Translations under genes and position numbers: made by a program | Shown here: positions 22,595-30,253 of the stretch, one piece after another | How the letters are laid out: each line of letters begins with the position of its first letter | How positions within the stretch are numbered: the first letter of the stretch is position 1 | DNA from: CALXCT01 sp964422185 | Lineage (GTDB): Bacteria > Bacillota > Clostridia > Oscillospirales > Oscillospiraceae | Reading direction: 5' to 3' | Assembly: GCA_964422185.1 (NCBI GenBank) | Contig: CAYRAG010000007.1 | Location: 1-52,706 of the forward strand | Length of the DNA: 52,706 bases | Notes under the pieces: model-generated | The model's database searches: none | The model's input: the letters and a program-made list of their open reading frames with translations, nothing else | What the model was told of the DNA's origin: nothing

Positions 22595-25294
22595 ATGGCT
22601 GAAAAAATTACTCACAGCATCTGTGTAGGCGGCCCCATGACCGTTCATGTGGTCGATGGTAAAATCCGCCGTGTCCGCCCCATCGTCCTGACTGACGACG
22701 ACACCCCCGGCTGGGTGATGAAAGCGAAGGATCGCAACACGGGGGAAGAGAGAGAGTTTACTCCCCAGCGCAAGACCACGATGTCCCTGCTGGGCTACAC
22801 CGAGAAAGATCGCTGCTATTCCTATGACCGCCTGAAGTACCCCATGATCCGCGAGGACTTCGTGGAGACCCCCGACGGCAAGAACCGCAATACCGAGAAC
22901 CGCGGCAAGTCCGGCTACCGCCGTGCGTCCTGGGATGAGGTGCTGGGCCTCGTTGCCCGCGAGATCACCCGTCTCCAGAACACCTACGGCAAGGAGACCA
23001 TCACCGCCATCACCTCCTCCCACCACAGCTGGGGCCTGGTTGGCTACAAGATCTCCCTGTTCAACCGCTTCTTCTCCATGCTGGGCTACACCAGGATCAT
23101 GGACAACCCCGACTCCTGGGAAGGCTTCACCTGGGGCACTCCCCACACCTACGGCTACTACTGGCGCCTGGGCGGCCCCGAGCCCTTTGACATGCTCCAT
23201 GACGCCATGAAGAATGTGGAGACCATGATCATGTGGTCCCACGACCCCGACACCACCCGCGGCGGCTACTCCGCGCAGGAGTCCACCCAGTGGCGCCACT
23301 GGATGAAGGAGCTGGGCATCCAGTTCATCTACATCGATCCGTTCAACAACTTCTCCTCGGTCAAGCAGGCCGACAAGTGGATTGCCCCCCGTATGGGCAC
23401 CGACGCGGCGCTGTGCGAAGCCATCGCCTATGTGTGGATCACCGAGGGTACCTACGATAAGGATTATGTCGCCAAGCACGGCCACCGCTTCGATGAGTGG
23501 GCGAATCACATCCTGGGCAACGGCCCGGACGCCACCCCCAAGACGCCGAAGTGGGCCGAGGAGCTGACCGGTGTTCCGGCGGCCGACATCAAGGCGCTGG
23601 CCCGCCGCTGGGCTTCCACGAAGACCATGGGCGGCTCCGGCATGCGCGGCGGCTTCGGCGGCGTCTGCCGTACCGCGGGCGGCACGGATTTCGCCCGTCT
23701 GCTGGTCTGCCTGCTGGCCATGCAGGGCATGGGCAAGCCCGGCTACAATATGTGGACCGGCACCTGCGGCGCCCCGATGAACTACAACTTCTGGTTCGGC
23801 GGCTACTCCGATCCTCTGGCCTCCATCGCCAAGGCTCCTGTCGCCGATCACCCCGCCATCAACAGCGTGCAGCAGGTTCTGTACCGCACGAATCTGCCCG
23901 ACGCCATCCTGGACGGCCACTATGAGTGGCTGGGCGAGGGCTTCTGCGGCGGCGGCCTGGATATGGAGTTTACGCGCCATGTCTATCCTCTGCCCGGACA
24001 CTCTCCCTGCCATATGTTCTGGCGTTACGGCGGCTCTTTCATGGGCACCATGCTGGACACCAACAAGTGGGTCAAGATGTACAAGAGCCCCGAGCTGGAG
24101 TTCGTGGTCAACCAGGACATCTTCCTGACCCCCGAGAGCCGTATGGCCGATGTCATCCTGCCCGCCTGCACGAACCTCGAGCGCGTGGATGTGGGCGAGG
24201 TCGGCAACTCCGGCAACGGCGGCTACTGCTCGCACTCCCAGACCGGCAACAGCTGGCAGGTCATCGTATACCAGGACAAGGCCATTGAGCCGCTGTGGGA
24301 TTCCCGTTCCGACTACTGGATCTTCTCGCAGGTCGCCGCCCGTCTGGGCTGGGGCCAGGAGTTCACCGAGGGCCGCACCGAGGAGGAGTGGGCGCACCGC
24401 TTCTTCCAGTTCTCCGATCTGCCCAAGCACATGACCTGGGAGCAGTTCAAGGAGAAGGGCTACTATGTGGTTCCCGTCTCCTACAAGGAGGAGAACAAGA
24501 ATCCCGAGACCGGCCTGATCGAGAAGTGGGACGAGTACCCCGGCTTCCGCTGGTTCGCCGAGGAGAAGCCCTGCGACTCCCCCAACCACAAGATCTTCCA
24601 GGAAGAGGGCATGCTGGGCACGCTCACCGGCAAGTTCGAGTTTGTCTCCGAGTCCCTGCTTTACTGGGAGCCGGACGACGAGGCCCGTACGCCCATCGCC
24701 CAGTACAAGGACAGCTGGGAAGGCCATCGCTCCATGATCGCCGACAAGTATCCGTACGCCATGCTGTCCCCGCATCCGCGCTTTGACTATCACACCCACT
24801 ATCAGCTGCATGCGCAGTGGCTGTGGGAGATCCCGCAGAACCGCCGCATCATCAACGGCAACCCGTACCTGATCTGCCGCATCAACCCCGCCACCGCGGA
24901 GAAGAAGGGCATTAAGGACGGCGATGTGGTCAAGCTGTTCAACGGCCGCGGCGCCGTGCTGTGCGTGGCGCATGTCACCCGCCGTGTCATGCCTGAGACC
25001 ATCCATGTGTACACCTCCTCCGGCATTTACAACCCCGTGAACTACGGCGAGGTCAACTCCATGGATAAGGGCGGCTGCGTGAACCTGCTGACTCCGGGCC
25101 GTCTGTTGGGCGATTATGTGCCCGGCATGGTTCCCAACTCCTGCATGATTGATATTGAGAAGGCCGAGCCCGATCCCAACCCCGGCCAGGGCTTCGAGTT
25201 TATCCTGGAAAATGTGGATGCACAGAACGAGTTCCGGGTGGAGAAGACCTCTGCTGAGGCAGACTGGCTCTTTGGCGAAAAGGAGGCTAAGTAA
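22595..25294 (+). CDS. Molybdopterin oxidoreductase: pyrogallol-phloroglucinol transhydroxylase-like large subunit
   Basis: This 899-aa protein is a DMSO-reductase-family subunit resembling the transhydroxylase of Pelobacter acidigallici, which moves a hydroxyl between polyhydroxybenzenes without net redox change. Like that enzyme it lacks a Tat signal and an N-terminal Fe-S motif. By comparison from memory, the Mo-ligand Ser174 with Asp173 and Trp175 (NPDSWEG), His143 (SSHHSWG), Tyr151, Tyr404 (FGGY) and Tyr544 are kept. The pocket positions Arg153, Trp354 and Cys557 of the known enzyme appear as Lys152, Phe354 and non-cysteine (NSGNGGY, 537-544). The substrate may therefore differ. Nearly all arginine codons are CGC/CGT, indicating high expression. 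The small subunit follows after 2 nt. Confidence 0.88.
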   Translation: MAEKITHSICVGGPMTVHVVDGKIRRVRPIVLTDDDTPGWVMKAKDRNTGEEREFTPQRKTTMSLLGYTEKDRCYSYDRLKYPMIREDFVETPDGKNRNTENRGKSGYRRASWDEVLGLVAREITRLQNTYGKETITAITSSHHSWGLVGYKISLFNRFFSMLGYTRIMDNPDSWEGFTWGTPHTYGYYWRLGGPEPFDMLHDAMKNVETMIMWSHDPDTTRGGYSAQESTQWRHWMKELGIQFIYIDPFNNFSSVKQADKWIAPRMGTDAALCEAIAYVWITEGTYDKDYVAKHGHRFDEWANHILGNGPDATPKTPKWAEELTGVPAADIKALARRWASTKTMGGSGMRGGFGGVCRTAGGTDFARLLVCLLAMQGMGKPGYNMWTGTCGAPMNYNFWFGGYSDPLASIAKAPVADHPAINSVQQVLYRTNLPDAILDGHYEWLGEGFCGGGLDMEFTRHVYPLPGHSPCHMFWRYGGSFMGTMLDTNKWVKMYKSPELEFVVNQDIFLTPESRMADVILPACTNLERVDVGEVGNSGNGGYCSHSQTGNSWQVIVYQDKAIEPLWDSRSDYWIFSQVAARLGWGQEFTEGRTEEEWAHRFFQFSDLPKHMTWEQFKEKGYYVVPVSYKEENKNPETGLIEKWDEYPGFRWFAEEKPCDSPNHKIFQEEGMLGTLTGKFEFVSESLLYWEPDDEARTPIAQYKDSWEGHRSMIADKYPYAMLSPHPRFDYHTHYQLHAQWLWEIPQNRRIINGNPYLICRINPATAEKKGIKDGDVVKLFNGRGAVLCVAHVTRRVMPETIHVYTSSGIYNPVNYGEVNSMDKGGCVNLLTPGRLLGDYVPGMVPNSCMIDIEKAEPDPNPGQGFEFILENVDAQNEFRVEKTSAEADWLFGEKEAK

Positions 25295-25296
25295 AC

Positions 25297-26154
25297 ATGA
25301 AATACGGTATTGCTATTGATTCCGCACGCTGCATGGCTTGCTATGCCTGCTTTATGGCCTGCAAGGATGAGCACTGCGGCTGGGCGACCCCCGTGTCCGC
25401 CCCTCAGCCCCACCTGGGCCAGTACTGGATGAACATTGTCGAGTGGGAGCGCGGCGACAGCGAGCGCCGGATCAAGACCGCCACCGTCCCCACCCCCTGC
25501 TCTCACTGCCAGAACCCCGCCTGCATGGCCGCCGCCACGGACGGCGCCGTCTATAAGCGCGATGACGGCATCGTGATCATCGACCCCGAGAAGGCCAAGG
25601 GCCAGAAGCAGATTGTGGATGCCTGCCCCATCGGCGCCATCTACTGGAACGAGGAGCTCCAGCTTCCCCAGAAGTGCACCATGTGCGCGCATCTGCTGGA
25701 CGACCCCGAGTATCCCGGCAAGGAGCCCCGCTGCGTAGAAGCCTGCCCGAACGAGGCCCTGTATTTCGGCGACCTGGACGACCCCGACAGCGCGATCTCC
25801 AGGAAGATTGCCGCCGGCAAGGTCACCCAGCTGGAGGCGCTGGAGGGCCAGGAGACTAATGTGGTTCACCTGAATGTCCCCACCGCGTTCCTGGCCGGCA
25901 CGGTCTACCTCCCCAAGGAGGAGGAAGAGGTCTGCATCGGCGCCAGGGTGAAAGTCACCTGCGAGTGCGGCGCGGTGTATGAGGTGGAGACCAACTACTT
26001 CGGCGACTGGGAGGTCGAGGATCTGCCCAGGGACAAGAAGTTCACCGTGGAGATTTCCAAGGATGGCTTCAAGAATGTCCAGATCGAGACGGCCACCGGC
26101 ACCGGCACCAAGGCCGACCACTATGTCGGCATCACCTACCTGGAGAGGGTGTAA
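25297..26154 (+). CDS. Transhydroxylase-like small subunit with three [4Fe-4S] clusters
   Basis: This is the 285-aa electron-transfer partner of the molybdenum subunit. Twelve cysteines fit three [4Fe-4S] clusters: 12, 15, 18, 22; 68, 71, 76; 110; 127, 130, 146, 150. The fourth ferredoxin site of DmsB-type proteins is lost, because positions that should be Cys read KAKGQKQIVDAC, the same pattern as in the known transhydroxylase small subunit. Residues about 190-285 form a C-terminal beta domain (ETNYFGDWEVEDLP...FTVEISKDGF) like the transthyretin-type domain of that subunit. There is no signal peptide, so the complex is cytoplasmic. The ATG follows an AAGGAGG site overlapping the large-subunit end. 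Confidence 0.88.
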   Translation: MKYGIAIDSARCMACYACFMACKDEHCGWATPVSAPQPHLGQYWMNIVEWERGDSERRIKTATVPTPCSHCQNPACMAAATDGAVYKRDDGIVIIDPEKAKGQKQIVDACPIGAIYWNEELQLPQKCTMCAHLLDDPEYPGKEPRCVEACPNEALYFGDLDDPDSAISRKIAAGKVTQLEALEGQETNVVHLNVPTAFLAGTVYLPKEEEEVCIGARVKVTCECGAVYEVETNYFGDWEVEDLPRDKKFTVEISKDGFKNVQIETATGTGTKADHYVGITYLERV

Positions 26155-26166
26155 CAGGAACTGAGA

Positions 26167-26204
26167 CCGGCAGGGGAGGGCGTTTCGCCGCCCTCCCCTG
26201 CCGG
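26167..26204 (+). terminator. GC-rich hairpin after the transhydroxylase genes
   Basis: A perfect 16-bp stem (CCGGCAGGGGAGGGCG and its complement) with a 6-nt loop has no T run. It could be an mRNA-stabilising or processing element, or a partial terminator. Confidence 0.5.
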
Positions 26205-26271
26205 ATAACACAGCAGACAGGAATTCTTATCTTTTTATTCTATATTCTATTAAGTTGAGGAGCGATTTACC

Positions 26272-27522
26272 ATGGAAAATGTAGTTATCATTGATGGCTG
26301 CCGTACTGCCGTCGGCAGGATGGGCGGCGCCCTGAAGCCTCTGAGCGCCTACGATCTCGCGTGCGCCGTGCTGAAGGGTCTGCTGGACCGCAACCCGACC
26401 CTGAACCCCGCTGACATCGACGAGGTCATCATGGGTCAGTGCCGTCAGACTTCCGACGAGCCCAACATCGCCCGTGTTGCCGCCCTGAAGGTCGGCATTC
26501 CCGACTCCGTCCCCGGCTATACCGTGATGCGCCAGTGCGCTTCCGGCATGACCGCCGTGATGAACGGCGCCGCGGCGATTATCAGCGGCCTCAATGATGT
26601 GGTTATCGCAGGCGGAACCGAGTCCATGTCCAACGCGGTGTTCTATATCCGGAACGCCCGCTACGGCGTTGGCACCGGCAACACCGACCTGGTGGACGCC
26701 CTGACCGAGGGTCAGTTCTGCAGCCAGCCTCAGGAGATGTACGGCCGCTACAACATGGGCGCTACCGCTGAAAATATCGCTCAGACCCGTGGTATTTCCC
26801 GTGAGGAGCAGGATGCGTTCTCCCTGGAGTCCCAGCGCAAGGCCATCGCCGCGATTGACTCCGGCCGCTTCAAGGATGAGATTGTCCCCGTTGTGGTCCC
26901 CCAGGGCCGCAAGAAGGATCCCATCGTGTTCGACACGGACGAGTTCCCCAACCGCACCACCAATGAGGAGAAGATGGCCAAGCTGAAGCCCTGCTTCAAC
27001 ATCCGCAAGGACGACCAGGGTCATCTGTTCAATTCCAAGGAGCTCACGGGTACCGTGACCGCCGGTTCCTCCTCCGGGCGGAACGACGGCGCCTCCGCCA
27101 TCCTGATGATGAGCGAGAGCAAGGCCAAGGAGCTGGGCATGAAGCCCGTGGTTAAGATCATCGGCATGGGCACCGGCGGTGTGGATCCCCGTGTCATGGG
27201 CCTCGGCCCCACCGTCGCGGTTCCCAAGGCGCTCAAGAGGGCCGGCCTGGATATCGACGACATCGGCCTGATCGAGCTCAACGAGGCGTTTGCCGCCCAG
27301 GCGCTGGGCTGCATCCACGCGCTGCACTGGGAAGACAAGATGGACATCATCAATGTCAACGGCGGCGCCGTGGCTCTGGGCCACCCCGTCGGATCCTCCG
27401 GCAGCCGTATCATCATCACGCTGATGAACGAGATGAGAAAGCGCGGCGTCAAGTACGGCCTTGCCACGCTGTGCATCGCGGGCGGCATGGGCCAGGCTAC
27501 TGTCCTGGAGCTGTGCGAGTAA
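26272..27522 (+). CDS. Acetyl-CoA acetyltransferase (thiolase)
   Basis: This thiolase condenses two acetyl-CoA to acetoacetyl-CoA or runs the reverse cleavage. The 416-aa protein has the acylated nucleophile Cys89 in RQCASGMTAV, the NEAFAAQ motif, the catalytic His in NGGAVALGHPVGSSGSR and the second Cys in TLCIAGGMGQA. It is about 20 residues longer than typical enzymes, mainly in an insertion around KPCFNIRKDDQGHLF. It is the only thiolase in the window and supplies what the crt operon lacks. It also fits thiolytic use of acetoacetyl-CoA from the neighbouring cleavage enzyme. The AT-rich leader ends in GAGGAG...TTTACCATG. Arginine codons are almost all CGC/CGT. Confidence 0.93.
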   Translation: MENVVIIDGCRTAVGRMGGALKPLSAYDLACAVLKGLLDRNPTLNPADIDEVIMGQCRQTSDEPNIARVAALKVGIPDSVPGYTVMRQCASGMTAVMNGAAAIISGLNDVVIAGGTESMSNAVFYIRNARYGVGTGNTDLVDALTEGQFCSQPQEMYGRYNMGATAENIAQTRGISREEQDAFSLESQRKAIAAIDSGRFKDEIVPVVVPQGRKKDPIVFDTDEFPNRTTNEEKMAKLKPCFNIRKDDQGHLFNSKELTGTVTAGSSSGRNDGASAILMMSESKAKELGMKPVVKIIGMGTGGVDPRVMGLGPTVAVPKALKRAGLDIDDIGLIELNEAFAAQALGCIHALHWEDKMDIINVNGGAVALGHPVGSSGSRIIITLMNEMRKRGVKYGLATLCIAGGMGQATVLELCE

Positions 27523-27542
27523 TCCGGTAAATACTGCGTGTT

Positions 27543-27563
27543 CCGCCCCGGCCTCCGGGGCGG
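27543..27563 (+). terminator. GC-rich hairpin after the thiolase gene
   Basis: CCGCCCCGG and CCGGGGCGG flank a 3-nt loop, without a T run; the downstream sequence is AT-rich. Likely a processing or stability element rather than a full terminator. Confidence 0.5.
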
Positions 27564-27634
27564 GGCGGAGAGGCGCATTATTTATATATGGTGAGTATTC
27601 CAAATTTAAAGTGATTTGAAAGGAAGTAATTACC

Positions 27635-28558
27635 ATGCCCAAGAAGTTCCTGAACTATGTCAACAATAACCCTGTGATCATCTCCTGCTGCATGTGCGGC
27701 GCCGGAACCCGCAAGGAGCAGGCTCCCACCGTGCCCTACACCCCCGAGGAGATTTCTGATCAGGTCGTCGAGGTCGCGCAGGCCGGCGCCGCCGTTGTGC
27801 ACATCCATGTCCGCCAGGACAAGGAAGTGGACGGCAAGCTGATTGTCGGCTACAAGTCCATGTCTCTGGATATGTTCACCCAGACCGTCGAGCTGTGCCG
27901 TGAGAAGTGCAAAAAGGCCGGCGTGGATGTGGTCATCAACCTGACCACCTCCGGCGGCGAGTACGAGGATGAGAAGCGCCTGCAGCATCTGGGCAAGCTG
28001 AAGCCCGAGATCTGCTCGTTCGACCCGGGCACCCTGAACTGGGCCAACAGCTACATCTTCGAGAACAGCCCCCGCTTCCTGAACAAGCTGGGCGAAGAAG
28101 TCGTCAAGCAGGGTGTGAAGCCCGAGTTCGAGGTCTTTGACACCGGCCACATCGACAGCGTGAAGTACTACTGCGACAAGTGGGGCATCACTCAGCCCGC
28201 TTACTATCAGTTCATCATGGGCGTGGGCGGCGCGATGCCCGGCACGCCCGGCAACCTGGCTTTCCTGGTAGACAAGCTTCCCGACGGCGCCATGTGGTCC
28301 GTCTCCGGCATCGGCAAGGCCCACCTGCCCATGGTTCTGACCGGCCTGGCTCTGGGCTGCGACGGCCTGCGTGTCGGTCTGGAAGACAATGTCATGTACG
28401 GCAAGGATGAGGCGGGCAACAAGGTCATCGCGACCAACAAGATGCTGGTGGAGCGCACCGTGCGTCTGGCCAAGGAGGCCGGCCGCAAGATCGCGACCGC
28501 GCAGGAAGCCCGCGATCTCCTGGGCATCACCCGTAACTGCCTGCGCGACGAGGGCTGA
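27635..28558 (+). CDS. Beta-keto acid cleavage enzyme (BKACE, DUF849 family)
   Basis: BKACE enzymes transfer the acetyl end of a beta-keto acid in exchange with acetyl-CoA, releasing acetoacetate and a new CoA ester. The family includes Kce of lysine fermentation and triacetate acetoacetate-lyase of phloroglucinol breakdown. The 307-aa protein keeps the metal ligands His56, His58 and Glu250 and the catalytic Arg246 and Asp251 (LRVGLEDN). The Kce glutamate that binds the substrate amino group (GAETT) is replaced by Gly24 in GAGTRKE, with Arg26 and Lys27 following. A cationic aminoketo acid is therefore unlikely; a neutral or anionic keto acid such as triacetate is more plausible. The start is set by the GAAAGGAAG site. 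Confidence 0.9.
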   Translation: MPKKFLNYVNNNPVIISCCMCGAGTRKEQAPTVPYTPEEISDQVVEVAQAGAAVVHIHVRQDKEVDGKLIVGYKSMSLDMFTQTVELCREKCKKAGVDVVINLTTSGGEYEDEKRLQHLGKLKPEICSFDPGTLNWANSYIFENSPRFLNKLGEEVVKQGVKPEFEVFDTGHIDSVKYYCDKWGITQPAYYQFIMGVGGAMPGTPGNLAFLVDKLPDGAMWSVSGIGKAHLPMVLTGLALGCDGLRVGLEDNVMYGKDEAGNKVIATNKMLVERTVRLAKEAGRKIATAQEARDLLGITRNCLRDEG

Positions 28559-28592
28559 TAGATCTACTGTCGGCAGTCGCGCCGGGAGGCGT

Positions 28593-28624
28593 GCCGGATC
28601 CGGTTCCTCCGGGCCGGATCCGGC
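28593..28624 (+). repeat. Inverted repeat between the BKACE gene and the CoA-transferase genes
   Basis: GCCGGATCCGG (28593-28603) and CCGGATCCGGC (28614-28624) form an 11-bp stem with a 10-nt loop. Each arm contains the palindrome CCGGATCCGG, so alternative structures are possible. There is no T run. Confidence 0.6.
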
Positions 28625-28744
28625 TTACGCCGGACACAGGGCTTGTCCCGGCCGCATGACATCACTTTCCGCCCGTAACGGGGGTAGAGAAAGGATCAAG
28701 GGACACAGTTCCTATTATTTTTTACTTGAAAGGAAAGAGTTACC

Positions 28745-29431
28745 ATGGCCAAGCTCCCCAAATCCAAGGTCGTTACCATTGAACAGGCAATGGAGCATTG
28801 TTTCAGCGGCATGACCGTCATGATCCCCGGTTTCGTGAACTGCGGCGTGCCGGAGACCCTGATTCAGGCTCTGATTGACTACAATATTACCGACCTGGAT
28901 GTCATCTCCAACAATACTTCCGTGAAAGGCCGCGGCATCGGCCACCTCGTCCATGAGAACCGCATCCGCCACATCACCTGCTCTCACATCGGCAACAATG
29001 TGGAGACCGTGGAAAAAGTGGTCAACGGCGAGATCAATGTCACTTTCACCCCCCAGGGCACGCTGTGCGAGCGCATGCGCGCCGGCGGCGCCGGCATCGG
29101 CGGCGTCCTGACCCCCACCGGCCTGGGCACTCCCATGCAGGAGGGCAAGCAGGTGATCGAGGTCAACGGAAAGAAGTACATTCTCGAGCTGCCTCTGCAC
29201 GCGGATGTGGCTCTCATCCACGCCTATCTGGCGGACAAGATGGGCAACCTGATCTATCGCCGCACCGCCCGGAACTTCAACCCGATTATGGCTACCGCCG
29301 CCGATTTCGTCATCGTCGAGGCGGAGAACATCGTGGAAACCGGCACGCTGGAACCGGACTATATCATGACTCCCGGCTGCCTGGTCAACATGATCGTACA
29401 GGGCAGGCCCACGGGCAGCAGCGAGAAGTAA
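28745..29431 (+). CDS. Acetoacetate-type CoA-transferase subunit alpha (AtoD-like)
   Basis: This is the alpha half of a class I CoA-transferase. It moves CoA between a short acyl-CoA (butyryl-CoA or acetyl-CoA) and acetoacetate. The 228-aa protein has the CoA-binding region MTVMIPGFVNCGVPETLI near residues 23-40 (usually GGFxxxGxPxxLI; here PGF). The GGAGIGGVLTPTGLGT segment near 113-128 and RRTARNFNPIMATAADFVIVEAE near 170-192 are also present. The beta subunit follows after 13 nt. Next to a cleavage enzyme that makes acetoacetate, its most direct role is acetoacetate activation coupled to butyrate release. Its leader closely matches that of the BKACE gene. Confidence 0.93.
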   Translation: MAKLPKSKVVTIEQAMEHCFSGMTVMIPGFVNCGVPETLIQALIDYNITDLDVISNNTSVKGRGIGHLVHENRIRHITCSHIGNNVETVEKVVNGEINVTFTPQGTLCERMRAGGAGIGGVLTPTGLGTPMQEGKQVIEVNGKKYILELPLHADVALIHAYLADKMGNLIYRRTARNFNPIMATAADFVIVEAENIVETGTLEPDYIMTPGCLVNMIVQGRPTGSSEK

Positions 29432-29444
29432 GGAGGAGACGAGA

Positions 29445-30107
29445 ATGAACGCGAAAGAACTGATTGCGCGCAGGACCGCGCAGTTTTTCAAGGACGGCGA
29501 CCTGGTCAACCTGGGTATCGGCCTTCCCACTCAGGTGATGGCGTACATCCCCGAGGATGTGGATGTGTGGTTTGACTCCGAGAACGGCGTCATCGGCCTG
29601 ATGGCTGCCCCCGGGGAGGGCGACCCCATCGACTACAACCTGGTGGACGCCAGCGGCAACCCCGGCACCCTGCGCATCGGCGGCTGCTGCTTCAACAGCT
29701 TTGAGTCTTTCGGCCTGATCCGCGGCGGCCATGTGGCCTACACCGTGCTGGGCGCCTATGAGGTGGATCAGCACGGCAACCTGGCCAACTGGATGGTGCC
29801 CGGCAAGACCTGCGCCGGCATGGGCGGCGCCATGGACCTGGTCACCGGCTCCAAGAATGTGCTGGTCACCATGCAGCACTGCGACCGCGAGGGCAACTCC
29901 AAGATCAAGAAGCAGTGCTCTCTGCCTCTGACCGGCCAGGGCGTGGTGACGGATATCATCACGGAACTGTGCGTCCTGCATGTCACCCCCGAGGGTCTCG
30001 TGCTTCAGGAAGTCGCTCCCGGTGTCACCGTGGAGGATGTTGTCGCCAAGACGGATGCCGACCTGATCATCCCCGAGAATGTCGGCGTGATGAATGTCGA
30101 AGTCTGA
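29445..30107 (+). CDS. Acetoacetate-type CoA-transferase subunit beta (AtoA-like)
   Basis: This is the catalytic beta half of the class I CoA-transferase. The 220-aa protein has GDLVNLGIGLPTQV near residues 18-31 and the catalytic glutamate Glu46 in SENGVIG, which forms the glutamyl-CoA thioester. The GGHVAYTVLGAYEVD and GMGGAMDLV motifs follow. Together with the alpha subunit the length is normal. The GGAGGAG site overlaps the end of the alpha gene. Butyryl-CoA:acetoacetate is the likely pair given the nearby butyrate operon, but acetyl-CoA or other short acids cannot be excluded. Confidence 0.94.
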   Translation: MNAKELIARRTAQFFKDGDLVNLGIGLPTQVMAYIPEDVDVWFDSENGVIGLMAAPGEGDPIDYNLVDASGNPGTLRIGGCCFNSFESFGLIRGGHVAYTVLGAYEVDQHGNLANWMVPGKTCAGMGGAMDLVTGSKNVLVTMQHCDREGNSKIKKQCSLPLTGQGVVTDIITELCVLHVTPEGLVLQEVAPGVTVEDVVAKTDADLIIPENVGVMNVEV

Positions 30108-30140
30108 TGTGATCACAGATCACCTTTAACAGCCACGGAT

Positions 30141-30169
30141 GCGGCTGCCCGCGAGGAGCGGGCAGCCGC
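30141..30169 (+). terminator. Perfect hairpin between the CoA-transferase and symporter genes
   Basis: GCGGCTGCCCGC and GCGGGCAGCCGC form a perfect 12-bp stem with a 5-nt loop. No T run follows, so readthrough into the symporter gene is plausible. Confidence 0.55.
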
Positions 30170-30253
30170 AATATGTGCGCACCAATTCACTTACGAAAGA
30201 AGGGAAGAGAGAGCTCACCCGTCCCGGGCGGCGGTGGACTCTGTCTGGATACT

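Noticed and set aside
22550..25006. Long 818-codon frame opposite the molybdoenzyme large subunit
   Set aside because: The plus-strand frame shows a full known fold with motifs; the antisense frame is a codon-bias artefact of low complexity.
27635..28558. Simple annotation as kce of lysine fermentation
   Set aside because: The amino-binding glutamate is replaced by glycine and no kam, kdd or kal genes are adjacent, so only the family level is supported.
30173..30253. Upstream start for the symporter
   Set aside because: The ATG directly follows a perfect hairpin, has no ribosome site, and adds a hydrophilic basic leader before the first membrane helix.
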